A stretch of 64,000 nt of DNA from Nissolia schottii (Eukaryota; Streptophyta; Magnoliopsida; Fabales; Fabaceae). Position numbers and translations under genes: made by a program. The notes below the pieces were generated by a model that saw only the letters and a program-made list of their open reading frames with translations, did not search any database and was not told the DNA's origin. The stretch is from assembly GCA_003254905.1 (NCBI GenBank), contig QANU01056336.1:240140-304139 (forward strand), in the 5' to 3' direction. Numbering within the stretch: position 1 is the stretch's first letter; each line of letters begins with the position of its first letter. Positions 1-12,689 of the stretch are shown in pieces.

Positions 1-2987
1 CTGTAGATAGTTGGGGAATTCCTTTTGGGCCCTCCTACTTTGGCAATTAATAAATCTTCATTTCGAGTTTTCACGTTTTTCAATGAAGAGTGCATTTATA
101 TATAATTATATATGATGTTAAAAATAGAAAAAAATAAATAAATAAATCGATGATTGAAAAGATAGATACTCTCTGTTTTTTTTTTTTAAGGCGGTACTCT
201 CTCTATTTTTATATAGCTGTTTGGTCTTTTTGATAGTTTAAAGATTTAAAAGATATGTTCAATTTATCTTTTAAGATCATATTAACTTTTTTTTTCTTCC
301 AATAATATTCTTTGAGTTAAAGGACCGCATGCAATATTAGTAAAGAAATAGAGGGGGAGAGAGAGAGAGAAACAGTAGCAACTCTTTTGAAAGGTTACTA
401 ATGGGTACTATATTTAATAAATCATTTAGTATGGCTTGTAGATCGCTCTCTGCAATTATTAATTTTGGCCTCGAGGTATTCTATTCTATTTTATTGTTTG
501 GAGGGAGCGTCGTGATTTATTATTTTCAGCCATGTGTTTGTGAGGACATAACAGGGAAACTTCAAAATCATTACGAAATTTAAGGATCTTAATGTGTATT
601 TTAATTAGCAGCACAATCTGAATCGTGCTTTATTAAGTCGACTTTTTCCTTTTCTTTTTACGAGCGTACATGTTCTATGTATCGTTATTAAAGTGGCTCG
701 TTTCTAATTAATCAAGGAAAAAACTTCAGTCAAATCCGCATTGATTAATCTAGGCTATGAATAATTAATTACTTCCTTGTTCGTATATATTAATCTCTTT
801 TAAAAAATTAAATTATTTCATATACCAATTTTATTCTTAATGGAGAAAGACTTAATGGAGGAGAAACTTGGTGAGAATATAAATAATTAATAAAGAGAAA
901 AGACTAATTAATGCTTGAAAGTTTTAACTTTAAACCCACTAATCTTCCTAAGCATCTCTAATCATATTCTTGCCAAACTCTCATTGATTTTTGTTTAAGA
1001 TTTTGACAAGTGTATGATTAAAAATAATTACGAAGATTAAGAAGCCTAAAGTTAGGATTCCAAACATCACTTGAGAGAGAAATATACAAAGGATAATTTA
1101 ATAAATTAACCTTATTTAAAATTAAGGTAATTTAATAAGTTCTTTAATTCCTATGCATTAACCTAAAATGACTAACATTGAAGAATGGAGAAAGTATTAT
1201 TCATGTAAAACACTTTGATAAAATAAAGGTTTATCAAAGTTTTTGTTCTAAACTACGTAAACCTAGTTTTAAAAGAGCTTCTTTATTCTTACAATAGACT
1301 CCGCCCAAGTCAAATTAGGTATAATGACTAATAAACTTGAGTAAAATACACCTCTTTTCTTTAAGAGATGTCCAAATTACATTCCCATCTTCTCTATTTT
1401 GAAAACATACAGCCCATCATTTTAAAAATAAAAGCAAGCTACAATCGGAGCCTTTTCCCATATTTGTGACCAAAAAATAAAAAATGTACGCTTATCTCAA
1501 GAAAAATATCCACTTTTCATTTTGTGAGTGGATCCCAAAAATTTGATCTAAATTTTGTCTAAACATAAAACTTAAAATACTAATTTTTGTACAAATAAAA
1601 ATGAGGAATACATGATACATATTTGAGAATGATTTTTAAACTAGAAACTGAGATAAAAACGTCTCTATTATCTCTAAATTTTTATATTTTCTATTTCAAA
1701 ACGTTTAAGAGACGTTGAAAAGGCGACTTGAATGAAGATCTTTTACTTAAAAACTTTACCTAGCTACAGGTAACATTCCTTTTCAGCTTATGCAACTGTA
1801 CGAATTGAAACACATGTCTATTTTTATTTTGCCGACTTTGATGTCTTATTATTGGTCTTTCCCCTAATTATTGACTCCAGTAATTTAACTACCTACCTTG
1901 CTTTGATTTACGGCTGAGAAAAATAGTCTTGCATTGCATGCAACGGCTGCTATTGCTAACTACACTAACCGCCAACTATTAATAATGCTCCTATAAACGC
2001 CAAATACCGAGTTTAGATATTCTCACTTACAATAATTTGTAAACGACGATTATTTCACATTCAATTTCACACTAACTGATGCGAAATTCATTGGTGACCA
2101 ATAACATTTATGTAACAAACTGAAAACACAAAAGAAAAGAAAAAAATAAAAAACACCAATAAAAGCGAAAAGATCGGTTTAACCAGTCGAGGTTGTTCGT
2201 ATATTTAAGCAACAAAGATATTTCTCGTACAAACGAGCATTTTCCTTTCACTTTTTTAAATGAAATAATTACGTAGTGGAAAATATCTTGGCTGATTGAG
2301 TACTTGTGAAGAGATATTTATATATAACCCACCTATATTTAAAAGAGTTTAACTTAACTATGAGATGTACTGTGCTATATATAACTCACATTATTTCTTA
2401 ATCATAAAATTAGAGGTTAAATATTCATCCATAAAAATGAAAAAGATATTATGTGATTAATAATTTATTATTTTATGTGAGTTTTACAAAAGAAGTAGTC
2501 ATTGTTATTTGTAATAAATACCTTAATTGCACCCAAAAATAAAAGAGTTTAATTCACGTATAGTAATTTTTTATTTAATTAAATTATGTTATATATAATG
2601 ATATTTAAGGAGCGGGAGAAAGAGTAATTATTTTTGCTTGATTGTCAAATCTTGATTAAACAATAATATAATTTTTTTAACAATATCTTAGCATACGACG
2701 ATTAAATTCATAATAAAAGATGAACAACAGATGGGTGAAGTAAACCAAACTCTATTGACTTTAAATTAATGATATTTAAAGAGAATAAAATACTATACAA
2801 ATTAATGATTGTATACTATATAAATAAAATCATCTAATATAGAATAGAAAAGATTCCTTTAGTATTAATGTGATAAATATCATTGACTCAAAAAATCCTA
2901 TAATATAAGTAATGAGTAGTTAATAAAAGAAAAACAATTAAACTCTAAAAAAAAACAAATAAGCAAAATAAATAGAAAACTAATAAA
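1..2987. other. AT-rich upstream intergenic DNA
   Basis: No gene is supported here. The 60-codon frame at 401-583 has no recognisable domain and no gene context. The stretch is AT-rich with many short A/T runs, a GA run near 352-371 and a probable decayed MITE near 925-1065. It precedes the CIPK promoter. Confidence 0.6.
925..1065. repeat. Decayed palindromic MITE-like repeat
   Basis: The left end (taactttaaacccactaatc) and the reverse complement of the right end (taactttaggcttcttaatc) match over about 20 bases with a few differences, and the centre is AT-rich. No clear target-site duplication was found, so the class is unknown. It loosely resembles the repeat at 8844-8998. Confidence 0.35.
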
Positions 2988-3101
2988 ATGAGGGGTATAG
3001 AGCAAAAACCGAAAGAGAAACTAAGAGAAAAAATCAATTTTCAAGTGGAAGCCAACTGCTCCTTCCAGTTGTTCTCCCGTCTCTCTCTGTCACATCTCTG
3101 T

Positions 3102-3110
3102 CTATATATA
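3102..3110 (+). promoter_or_regulatory. TATA box of the CIPK gene
   Basis: The sequence ctatatata lies about 75 bases before the ATG at 3180, in a CT-rich core promoter. A start of transcription about 30 bases downstream would give a 5' leader of roughly 45 bases. Because this TATA lies downstream of the longer-frame ATG at 2988, it argues that 3180 is the real start. Confidence 0.6.
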
Positions 3111-3179
3111 CCCAATTCCTCACACACACTCTCTCTGTCCCGTCGGTTACCGTTTCGCCATTACGCCGAAATAAAAACC

Positions 3180-4478
3180 ATGGAACCGTCGTTGCAGCCG
3201 CAACCGCCTCGCACCGCCACCATCCTCGGCAAGTACCAGCTCACCCGCTTCCTCGGCCGTGGCAGCTTCGCCAAGGTCTACCAGGCGCGCTCCCTCGCCG
3301 ACGGCGCCACCGTCGCCGTCAAAGTCATCGGCAAATCCAAGACCGTCGACGCCGCCATGGAGCCGCGCATCTTGCGCGAGATCTCCGCCATGCGCCGCCT
3401 CCACGACCACCCTAACATCCTCCGGATCCACGAGGTCATGGCCACCAAGACCAAGATCCACCTCGTCGTCGAGTTCGCTGCCGGCGGCGAGCTCTTCGCC
3501 AAGATCCTCCGCCGCGGCCCGCTGCCGGAGTCTTCCGCGCGCCGATACTTCCAGCAGCTCGCCTCGGCGCTCCGATTCTGCCACCGCAACGGCGTTGCCC
3601 ACCGCGACCTCAAGCCGCAGAACCTCCTCCTCGACGCCGCCGGCAACCTGAAGGTCTCCGACTTCGGCCTCTCCGCCCTGCCCGAGCAGCTCAACAACGG
3701 GCTCCTCCACACCGCATGCGGAACGCCGGCTTACACGGCACCAGAAATCCTCCGCCGCCGCGCCGCCGCTGACGGATACGACGGCGCGAAGGCCGACGCC
3801 TGGTCATGCGGCCTCGTCCTCTACGTCCTCCTAGCGGGATTCCTCCCGTTCGACGATTCCAACATCCCAGCGATGTGCAAGAAGATTTGCCGGCGAGATT
3901 ACCGGTTCCCGGAGTGGTTCTCGAAACCGACGCGTTTCGTGATCTACCGGTTGCTCGACCCGAACCCGGAAACCCGAATGAGCGTGGAGGCTCTATTCGA
4001 AAACTCGTGGTTTAAAAAAGGATTGAAAGCCGAACCCGAGGAGAGTGTATTCCGGTCGGATCCTTACTACGAGAAGGGCTGCTGCAAGGGTAAAGGCGTA
4101 AACGCGTTTGATATAATATCAATGTCTTCTGGATTGGATTTGAGGGGTTTGTTCGAAACGGCGTCGTTAGGGAACAGGAAGGAGAAGAGGTTCACCTCGA
4201 GTGCCAAAACTGAGGATGTGGAGGCGAAGGTGAAGGAGGTTGGTGGGGAGTTGGGGTTTAGGGTTGAGGTAGGGAAGAGCGGCGCCATTGGGTTGGGGAA
4301 GGGGAAGGTGGCTATGGTGGTTGAGTTGGTTGAGATTGTGGCCGGTGAGTTGCTGATGGCGGAAGTTAAGGTGGTGGAAGGTGGGTTGGAGTTTGAGGAG
4401 CTTCATTGGGGGAATTGGAAATCTGGCTTGCAAGATGTTGTGCTCTCTTGGCACAATATTGAGCCGCCACCACCATGA
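3180..4478 (+). CDS. CIPK7: CBL-interacting protein kinase (CIPK7/CIPK4-like, SnRK3)
   Basis: A 432-residue Ser/Thr kinase of the SnRK3 family. These kinases are activated by calcineurin B-like calcium sensors and phosphorylate membrane transporters and other targets. Visible motifs are the P-loop GRGSFAKV (26-33), the ATP-anchoring Lys48, HRD (141-143), DFG (161-163) and the APE motif (187-189) closing the activation loop. The C-terminal regulatory part has the NAF motif (Asn308-Ala309-Phe310, in a stretch ending RGLFE) that binds CBLs, then a PPI-like segment (about 345-380) expected to bind PP2C phosphatases. There is no intron, which fits the intronless CIPK clade. The open frame extends up to an ATG at 2988, but a TATA box at 3102 and an aaaccATGG context favour 3180. 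The kinase half has very GC-rich third positions while the C-terminal half does not. CIPK7 versus CIPK4 is a best guess from family resemblance. Confidence 0.93.
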   Translation: MEPSLQPQPPRTATILGKYQLTRFLGRGSFAKVYQARSLADGATVAVKVIGKSKTVDAAMEPRILREISAMRRLHDHPNILRIHEVMATKTKIHLVVEFAAGGELFAKILRRGPLPESSARRYFQQLASALRFCHRNGVAHRDLKPQNLLLDAAGNLKVSDFGLSALPEQLNNGLLHTACGTPAYTAPEILRRRAAADGYDGAKADAWSCGLVLYVLLAGFLPFDDSNIPAMCKKICRRDYRFPEWFSKPTRFVIYRLLDPNPETRMSVEALFENSWFKKGLKAEPEESVFRSDPYYEKGCCKGKGVNAFDIISMSSGLDLRGLFETASLGNRKEKRFTSSAKTEDVEAKVKEVGGELGFRVEVGKSGAIGLGKGKVAMVVELVEIVAGELLMAEVKVVEGGLEFEELHWGNWKSGLQDVVLSWHNIEPPPP

Positions 4479-5240
4479 TTCTGGTACCTGTTCCAAATCA
4501 TACATGTGATTCTGGTGGTTGGTGGAACATGCAAGTTGATTGACGATGCTGGTGTTCTTCTCAAGTGAAGGATCTTCTACATGTGGAGTTTTGAAGGATT
4601 AATTAGTTAATTGATTGGTTGATTGATTGATTAACTGCGAAATGATCCCGATGATGGAGAATGATTAAGATGCAGGCTGAAGCTGATGAACGACTACTAA
4701 GGCTTGTTTAGTGAGAAACGATTTGATCTTTAGGGGTTACTGCTAATAGCTTATAGGTCTCTTGTTAGCACAAAAATGATAAACACTATCTGTATCTGAG
4801 AGTTAATGCAGGTTTCGTCCATAGCAAAATCTTTGTTCTTATTTCATGTTAGCTGATAATGGTCATCTCTTGTTATTTGATCCTACTCTGTACCGTACTG
4901 TACTGCGCTTTTTTACTTGTGTACTCTGTAACTATTTTGTAATTAATTCTTAATTACCTTTGCAATTCAATCAAAGTAATGGAGTTTGAATGTTTATTGA
5001 TCGGTTCACTTTGTTATGGGTGAAATAGTTTTCTTGCTCCAATAGCACTAGCGGGTGGCAGGGAAAACCCAGAGATACGTGTTGTGTGTATTATTCCTAA
5101 TTTCATGTTATAAAACAGATGCAGTGGATTTGATATTCAAGTAACATTATTGGGACCTGGAAAGTGTGATTGGCAAGGTCCTAACAAAGAGAGAGTCTTC
5201 CAACTTCAACGGTTGATTCAGTTCAATGCATGCATATATT
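4479..5240. other. CIPK 3' region
   Basis: Downstream DNA likely carrying the CIPK 3' UTR and polyadenylation signals. There are TTGATTGATTGATTGATT-type runs near 4611-4632 and AT-rich sequence near 4930-4990. No gene is seen. Confidence 0.4.
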
Positions 5241-5415
5241 TGTCTTTTCGAAAAATAAAAATGCTTTATGTACACTAATATTTCATACACTCGTACATAC
5301 ACCATCAAATTATACGAAATTAATAAAAATTATACATACACAGTAAACCTTCCTAAAATAGAATGACACGTACTTCCACTCAATTTTGTGAGCAATTTCA
5401 TGTGCTTTTCACACG

Positions 5416-5563
5416 TTTCTACAACCTTAAACTTTGAGCTCGACAACACGCCGCCATAACCATCACCCCCATAGTATCAATCCCACCAAGTTTCTACAAC
5501 CTTAAACTCTAAACTCGACAACCCGCCGCTGTAACCACCACCCCATAGTATCAATCCCACCAC
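5416..5563. repeat. Tandem duplication of about 73 bp
   Basis: Two adjacent copies beginning gtttctacaaccttaaact and running through catagtatcaatcccacca. They differ at several positions (for example ctttgagctcgac versus ctctaaactcgac), so the duplication is not very recent. Confidence 0.75.
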
Positions 5564-5769
5564 CAGAATCGCGAGCTTGTTTGTGCAGAAAGCATTATCA
5601 GTGTCGAAAGATCATATCATAATCCATCAATTTCATCGAAAGATCGTATTCGGTTTAATCAAAAGCAATGGAAGAAATCATTCAAATGCCAAAGAATGTG
5701 GTAATTTTTTGTGTTGTTCATGGAATGTGTAATTGACTGACATGGAAATTTTTGTTTTTTAAATCGTAG

Positions 5770-6310
5770 GCACACAAATGCACAAACATTATACCTGTTA
5801 TTGCACAAACTTTAATTTGACGTGCACAAACATCATAATCTTCTAATTTAATTCACGTTCTGTTACATCCTTAAATTCAATGCACAAACATTATGACAGG
5901 GAAAGCACAAACTTTACGCGTGCAATTGCACAAACAATACACGCATATTCTCATTATACAATCTGGTCACTATTTTTAAAATGCACAAACATTAAAAATT
6001 TAAATCGTAGGCACATAAATGCACAAACATTATTCGCGATATTGCACAAACTTTAATATGAAATGTGCACAAACATTATAATCCTCAAATTTAATTTACG
6101 TTTTGTTATATTATAATCCTCAAATTTATTTAATTAAATGCACAAACATTATGGTAGGGAAAACACAAACAATACACTTATTTTTTCATAGTACAGTTTG
6201 ATCAGTATCTTTAAAAATGATCATTATACGTGATCAGTATTTTTATTCGAGAGCATGATGCGTGCACAAACATTATCTGATGGAATGCTCAAACATTATC
6301 TTAAATTCAA
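5770..6310. repeat. Array of cacaaacatt / cacaaactt motifs
   Basis: About fifteen dispersed copies of gcacaaac followed by atta or ttta, all in the same orientation and unevenly spaced. The same core word recurs in the regions at 16130-17960 and 42590-42940. This looks like a subterminal motif array of a transposon rather than a simple satellite. Confidence 0.6.
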
Positions 6311-6334
6311 CAGGGCACATGTTATGTTGCTATT

Positions 6335-6598
6335 GAGGAAGAAGAGGTACCAAAGGTTGGCATGCATTTTGATACATTGGATACAGTTAAATAATTCTAC
6401 AATAAGTATGCTAAGAAGATTGAATTTACATGGAGGATAAGGAGTACCAAATTCACTGAAGATAAACAGATTAAGTACCAAATACAGTCATGTACAAGGG
6501 AAGGGTGTCGAACTTCTAAAATACCAACCTTTGACAAGATTAATCTAACCTCAATGGCGAAATGTGAAGCGAGGATCTCTGTATCAAAGGTTGGGGGA
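6335..6598 (+). pseudogene. FAR1-type DNA-binding domain fragment (MULE-related)
   Basis: Read from 6335, the frame gives VPKVGMHFDTLDTVK, one in-frame stop (TAA at 6392), then FYNKYAKKIEF..RIRSTKFTEDK, CTREGCRTSK and CEARISVSK. This is the pattern of the FAR1 domain: an opening VGMxF motif, FYN(K/R)YA, then Cys residues in CxREGxR and a CxAxIxV strand. FAR1 domains occur in FHY3/FAR1 factors and in MULE transposases. The expected HNH end of the domain is missing; unrelated GT-rich sequence follows. No transposase catalytic domain is present, so it is a truncated relic. Confidence 0.6.
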
Positions 6599-7019
6599 AG
6601 GTGTCGTTGGTGAGGTGGGTGAGTGGGAGAGGGTGGCCGGTGGGATGAATTTGCAAGAAGAAAGGGATGAAAGTGAGTTGTAGGGTAGATGAGAGGATGA
6701 GGATAAGAGTGGGAGTGGGGGTGGTGGGGTGGTTCTAGTTTTTCTTGTTTTTTATTTTTGGATTTAGTAAAATGACATTATTTTATTTTATACAAAACAA
6801 TGTCATTTTATAGACAAACGGTCCGTTAACTTTCACTTCACCCTTCGTCACTGAACACATGAATGGAGAGACTAACAAAGGTAACAGTAGAAAATGTTGA
6901 CAACTAAACTGACACTTTATTTATATTAGGAACTAATTCGGCTACGAGTAAAATGTCAGAGACTTAAAAAGGTATTTACCCAAAAATAATGTGCATTACT
7001 CCTGTATGTGTATCACATC

Positions 7020-8843
7020 TCCTTGTTCAAACTCTAAAAATATAAAATGGAAAAAAATTTGTCTATAATGATGAAACGTATCTTAAACATATTATTATCA
7101 CACTAGAGTTTCTTGGTGTTTAGTGAAGACTTGACGGATAAATTTAAATGTTATGCCCAAATTCCCTATTCCATTTTCTATTCACAAAATTAAAATTAAT
7201 CTACCACACACACATATCATAATGACATCATAGGTAATTAATTGTTAAACCATCTACTTTATTTATGATATTTACACATGGCTGATTTTAATTGAGTGGA
7301 CAGAAAACAAAACAGAAATTCTGGTCACTGGTTTTCAATTCCTTGATGGATCCCCCTTCGATGCTACCAAGGGTGCTTCCACGCTTAAGGTTTCTCGATC
7401 ATGAGTTGCTTGGTTATATACACTTGATCATGTACTACTTTATTTGCGGAAAACATAACTTGTAATTATATGTAACTAATATCAATGTATGTGAATAGTT
7501 GATGTTACTTTCTCTCTAATTCGAGTTTTCTTTGGTAAAGTTAATTTTTCATAACTTGGAGTATTAGTGCAAAAGTTCGTCATATTTTGCGGATGCAACA
7601 ATATCAGTGCGTAAACTTCGACATTTCCCATTCACACTATATGGGGTATAATTAATAGGAATATATGGTTATAGACTCTCTTGGGGCTTCATTAAATTAA
7701 ACGAGAAAACGAATGACGTAGGAAGATTCTCAAATTTGAAAATTGGAAATCTGAATATGTATCCCTGTGTTCTGAATATCCCTTGTGGCCCAACTGGATT
7801 GGTGCCTTGTTTCGTTCTTAATGAACTATCGACGAAAAAAAACACCTGTGTTCTAAAACAGAATTTATCGCGTTATATTTGGAAAGCACAATTTTCCTTC
7901 ATTCAAGAATCAAGGGGCAACAATTTGTGAGAGACTTATAAAATCCATGAAAAGTCAAGTGTGAAGAATTATATTTTATCATAGATATTGTTACTTACTA
8001 AATCTAATAGACACTTAGATATGATATACATGATGAGATGATCCAGTCAAGACGTTCAACTTAATCATATGCCTACCCAACTTAAAGACTTGTGAGCGTT
8101 ACAGAATTTAAAAATCCTCATGAAACTTGTCAATGTCACACCATTACAAAATTTAACACAAGTGCGTGTGAACATTACAAATATTATAACGGTCATATTT
8201 AAGCTATAAAAGAGTAACTCTTGCTACTCCATATAGCATGTTCTCTAATACCCATTATCACCCCATAGCACATATATTGACTTGGGAGTCGAAGTGATTT
8301 TTCAATGCATTGTCAAGCCAATCAATGACCACCATGTGCCACCATCTTGGAAAGCTATTGTGTCTCGCACAAACGAAGAGTTACGAGTTATCTCGATCTC
8401 AACTGAATTTTTGTAAATTCAACTCTTTAAAAAGTTGAATCTCTTCATGAAATTGCATCTATTTAGAGTTTGAGTGTAAATTTAAAAAGATATTTTATCC
8501 CTTAAGCAAAGGTTTTGGATTCAAGTTAATTGTGGAGAGAAAAACTAATGTTTGGAGAATTTTATTATCTTAGTTAGTTAACCTCAAGTCAAATTAGTTA
8601 GAGTCTAATGAATTTCGATTATCAGCCAATTCAATAATATTAACTAAAGTTTTGTCTCACTAGATAAGGATTGCTACATGGTTGACCATGTTTGCATTTA
8701 AATTAACCATTAACCTCTAATTCACACAATACATTTTGTTCATGAGTACTTGAAGATATGCAAAATAAGTTGCAAGGGGATCATGCATTTCATTTATATG
8801 GAAGTCAAGCCATGCAACATTCGTACAAATAAATATGATCACA
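7020..8843. other. Intergenic DNA without recognisable gene
   Basis: AT-rich DNA. Short open frames (for example 7736-7930) lack domain signatures. A short stretch near 7320-7400 reads like coding sequence (VTGFQFLDGSPFDAT) but I could not assign it, and it has no start or continuation. Confidence 0.4.
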
Positions 8844-8998
8844 GGGGCTCCTAACTCATCATTCTAAACTTTTTCCTAACTATTAAATGATGTAAAAAGT
8901 ATATGCATTTAATGTCTTAAAATTTTTAAAAACATAGACATGTTACCTCATTTAGTAATTAAGAGGAAATTTAGGAGGATGAGTTAGGAAGCCTAATG
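8844..8998. repeat. Palindromic MITE, family A
   Basis: The left end (ggggctcctaactcatc) and reverse complement of the right end (aggcttcctaactcatc) are inverted repeats around an AT-rich core containing aatgtcttaaaatttt. The same core and ends recur at 26990-27150, so this is a dispersed family. No convincing target-site duplication was seen. Confidence 0.6.
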
Positions 8999-8999
8999 T

Positions 9000-9502
9000 G
9001 GACTAAATTTGGGTCAGAGTTATATATTATGATTAGAGATGAGCTAAGTCTGACATATCGACAACTCAGCTCATTCGGCCTAAAAACCATAACGGCCCAG
9101 AGTTATCCAAGTAATAAATGTCCGCTGGCATAGCACTGGTAATGTACCATGGACATCATGAGCATCATTATTCAATAATTAACTCAATAAAGTTTACCAA
9201 AGCGGGTACAAACACTTGATAAATGCTACCTAACGATCAGAATTAATACGACCACTATATGGTATATAAGCATGAGTTTTACTCATGCTTGGTACTTTTT
9301 CTATTCATGACCTTTACCTAATATTTCACCAACAAACTGACTTGAGTGTCAGAGTTTTTTTTGTAGGTACCACTCCCATTGTCAAGGCTAACAACCATCG
9401 TTGCTCACCTCCTTCAAGTTTTTGAAACCAACCCAAAGTCAGAGTTATAAGTAACATCTTGGAACCCATCTGATTTTCTTGTAACAAAGCCCAAATATTA
9501 CT

Positions 9503-9560
<58 letters not shown>

Positions 9561-11000
9561 TGTATGTATGTATGTGCTCTAATTGAATATAATATATGGT
9601 CATTTGCAAGAGTTGTAACCAATCTTGATGATAGCGGTGTACTCCAGAATTTAGTGTATCTCGTGGATTTGTTCTATTGCCTCTGATTTTGACATAACTG
9701 ATATCTAATGACTAGCTATGATGAAAAGTCTCTCTTCTGGGTCACATTTTTCTCTTCTTTCGGTGTAGCGTTCTGATCAGTTTGCCGCTATGCCGACATT
9801 GAAGAAATCATAGGAAATCTTATTGTAATATGCTTCCCATATAGCCACGAGGTGAAAATGTGTCCCCACTTCAAGAGATAGGTATGAGAATAATTAATTA
9901 ATATTGAAGATTAAGATGATCAGATAAAAAGTTGAACAGTGTCCGTTTGTGCTAGTGATTTTCACCGGCAACACTGATAAAATACTCACAAGTAGATAGC
10001 TAGAGCCTAATACGTATGTTACATGTTCCCCTTTTTCACTCTTTTAGGTCAAATCCTTTCTAGAGGATTACATTTGAACCCTTTTCTTTTTCTTATGTAT
10101 CTTCCAGAGTCCCACTGTACCTTGGACGATAGTTAAGGCATTAACTCACAAGGGCGAATCTTGATATTGAAGATTTGAGGATATCCTTTTCTATTAAACT
10201 AAAATACTTTTCTAGTCCTTTTTAATCTTATCCATTTATTCAATTTGGTCATACATTTTATAAAAAAAAATTTTAATTTATTTTTCTATTAATAAATCGT
10301 TAGTCTCTTTAATCATTTGTTAGTCCCTTAATTCTTTCATTGATGAACAATGCTAATGTGAAGAATTTTTTAAAATATAAGACACATAAAAATTTTACAT
10401 TTGTATGGGACAAAATTATAAAATCGCTATAACCTGAGGCGATTTCATAAATTAAAAAAAATTTAAAAAAATGTCAGTAAAGTACTGAAATCGCCTGAAA
10501 GCATTGCGATTTTAGGGTGTGAGAACGTGTAATTTCTAGGCACAGTTGTAGGTGGCAGGGAAGGTCCTAAAATCGCCAAGGTCAACAGCGATTCAGGCCT
10601 TGATCCTGAATTTGTCTGCCGGATGCATAACGTGAATGTGAACAAGTGAAGGAGCTTCCTCCTATAAATTTATCCACTTCCACTTCCTCTATTCAAATCA
10701 ATTCATCCACTTCAGTCACAATTTATCTAGAGCTAGCAATTTCATTTCATTCATCATTCATACAAATTGTAAAAAGCAATTCGAAGGAACAATAGTGTTA
10801 GCAATTCATCTGTATTTTTAGTTAAAAATAGTGTTAGGACGGCAAGGTCTCTGAAGGATGATGATAATGGATCCCTCGTCACACATCTCACAAAAAGTGC
10901 TTGAAAATGATTAGGTTTATATTCGTGTTATATTTTATTCATGTTTATATTCAAACCTATCCATTATTCATGTTATATTTTATTCTTTATTTTTTAAAAG
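9000..11000. other. Intergenic DNA with a microsatellite and unclassified repeat sequence
   Basis: No gene supported. The (AT)n(GTAT)n tract at 9504-9575 creates false open frames rich in Tyr-Ile and Thr-His. Around 10410-10610 the words aatcgc/gcgatt recur in both orientations, as in legume repeat elements, but no family could be named. Confidence 0.4.
9504..9575. repeat. (AT)n-(GTAT)n microsatellite
   Basis: About 14 AT units run directly into about 10 GTAT units. It is a compound simple repeat. Confidence 0.95.
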
Positions 11001-11305
11001 TATTTTGTTAATAAATGAGACACAAAATATACTTTACACTTGCCTTACTATGATGATTCTGTGTATCAGAAAAGGTGTGTGTCCATTGATATTTTAAAAA
11101 AAAGTAGTAAAAAGTACTTATTTGTTTATTTTTTTAAGTGGGTCATTAAAAAGTGAGATACAAAGTATGTTCTACATTTTCCTTATTATAAGGATCATGT
11201 GTACTAGAAATGTGTGTGTTCACTTACATTAAAAAATCTAGTAAAAAGTAATTATTTGTTTATTTTTTTTTAAGTATGTCATTAAAAAGTGAGAGACAAA
11301 ATATG
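11001..11305. repeat. Tandem repeat, unit about 136 bp, 2.2 copies
   Basis: Copies start near 11001, 11139 and 11275 (the last is partial). Each begins with a ttaataaatgaga/gtcattaaaaagtgaga version and ends with agtaaaaagta..tatttgtttatttttt. The copies are clearly diverged. Confidence 0.7.
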
Positions 11306-11369
11306 ATTAATTTGACAATTGCAAAAATAATTCATAAGTACTTTTTTTAATGTTAATTTTATTATTACA

Positions 11370-12300
11370 GTATGCGCGTCTGTGGCGAACTAGACACGGG
11401 ATTATTGAGCCACCAAGTGTTATTGGCGAACTATGACATTGTTGAGTGCCATGCAGCTAACCAAGTGTTGTGACAATTTGGTCTGTTCAGACGGTGATTA
11501 TTGGGCCTAGTTGCAGTATTCTGGACCACATGCATAATTGTGATCTGCGGGGAAATATGCAAGGACTAGCTTGATAAATTGGGTCCAAAGGCATTATCAG
11601 TAGATTCAAAGGTGGGTTAATCGAGTAGCACTGGTCACCGAGCAGCTTATAACTTATAGACCTACCATGCTGCATTGGCATTAGTATATGGAGAATGGCC
11701 AAAGATTGTTTAAGCTAATACACAATCATCAACAGTTACCTGATGTTTGATAGACATACTTTCCCTCATCGTCGCATGGTAATGTGCCCCCACCACATGA
11801 ATTTTGTGATGTTCCCCCGCAAGGTTTCTATGCACCGGGGCCCCTGTAGGGTTTCTTTGCTCAGCCGCTTCCCTAACATGGTTTCTTTCCTCCACCTCCC
11901 CGACATGGTATCTTGGCTCAACAATCCCCTTGTCATTGTACCAAGATTATGTCCCAGAGCCGCCATTGCAATAGAATTTTAACACTCAATTGTCAGCTTG
12001 GTTAGGCGAACAATACTGTGATTTTCCATCTTGGGCCATGCTTAGAAACTACAATAAATTGATGAGAATTTTGAATTGTTGAACCCTGGTCCATCTTCGT
12101 CTCAACCACCTCAAAATGAACCTCATGATTTTGATGGTGAAGTGACTCCATCTCTACACAGACCTAACACACTTTCTCCTATTGCTGGGGAAGGTTGTGG
12201 TGGCCAACAATCATATGCTAGGAGACCTTTCCATGTAGAATATTCTTCAAGAGCTAGTGAGCCACATGTATGATCACCAAGAAGATCTATTGACGCAAAT
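11370..12300 (+). pseudogene. Degenerate plant-mobile-domain (MAIN-like / PP7 long form-like) relic
   Basis: Conceptual translation in changing frames gives words typical of plant mobile domain proteins: ECHAANQVL..QFGLF, DHMHNCDLRGKYA, LINWVQRHYQ, IQRWVNRVALV and YMENGQRLFKL. A Pro/Gln/Phe-rich tail follows (PPPHEFCDVPPQGF; SSQPPQNEPHDFDGE). Such proteins are common in transposon-linked copies in plant genomes. The reading frame is broken repeatedly, so this is a fossil. It faces the MULE relic immediately downstream, and the two may belong to one element. The identification rests on motif memory. Confidence 0.45.
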
Positions 12301-12689
12301 TTTCGTGTAGGCGTGTGCAAAGGTTTTTTTTTGAGCCGTTAGGTTTTGGCATTGGAGTTAGATTGGTATTTGACCTAAATGAGCCACGAGGACGTGTTAA
12401 ATGTTGTCAACATGGATGGTGCAAGCTTGACGCATGATGAGTTCCTCAACGAGGTTAACAGGGACAGAGAAGCTAATGTCATCTATGAAAGAATGATGTC
12501 CACTTTGAGCCAACTGTCGTCTAGCACTGGCATGATGAGTTCCTTGCAATGAAGCGCTTGCTACACTCTTGAAAATTAATGAACCTGGAGTAAAAATTCG
12601 TGAAAATGGCCAAAATCCAAAATGTGTATATATGGATATAGTATTGTGCCGAATTATTACAATGTGAATTTTACCTGCAATGTCTCTGT

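Larger units (their letters stand above)
5240..7000. mobile_element. Probable non-autonomous MULE-like element with FAR1-type fragment
   Basis: This interval differs from its surroundings. It starts near a 73-bp tandem duplication and carries an array of cacaaacatt/gcacaaac motifs (about 5770-6310). It contains a FAR1-type DNA-binding-domain fragment on the plus strand (6335-6598). Its right edge, read in reverse, begins GGGTAAATACC and resembles the GGGTTAATACC end of the MITE at 37646-37900. Terminal repeats at the left end were not found, so the borders are approximate. Confidence 0.4.

Noticed and set aside
2988-3179. N-terminal extension of 64 residues on the CIPK frame
   Set aside because: It lies upstream of and across the TATA box, has no family counterpart and starts in a poor context. 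The ATG at 3180 fits the family.
3147-3712. Long antisense and shifted open frames over the CIPK kinase domain
   Set aside because: They arise from the very GC-rich codon use of the sense gene and show no domain.
9326-9622. 98-codon minus-strand frame with THIHTYIHTYIYIYIY
   Set aside because: The repeat part is the translated microsatellite; the flanks match no family.
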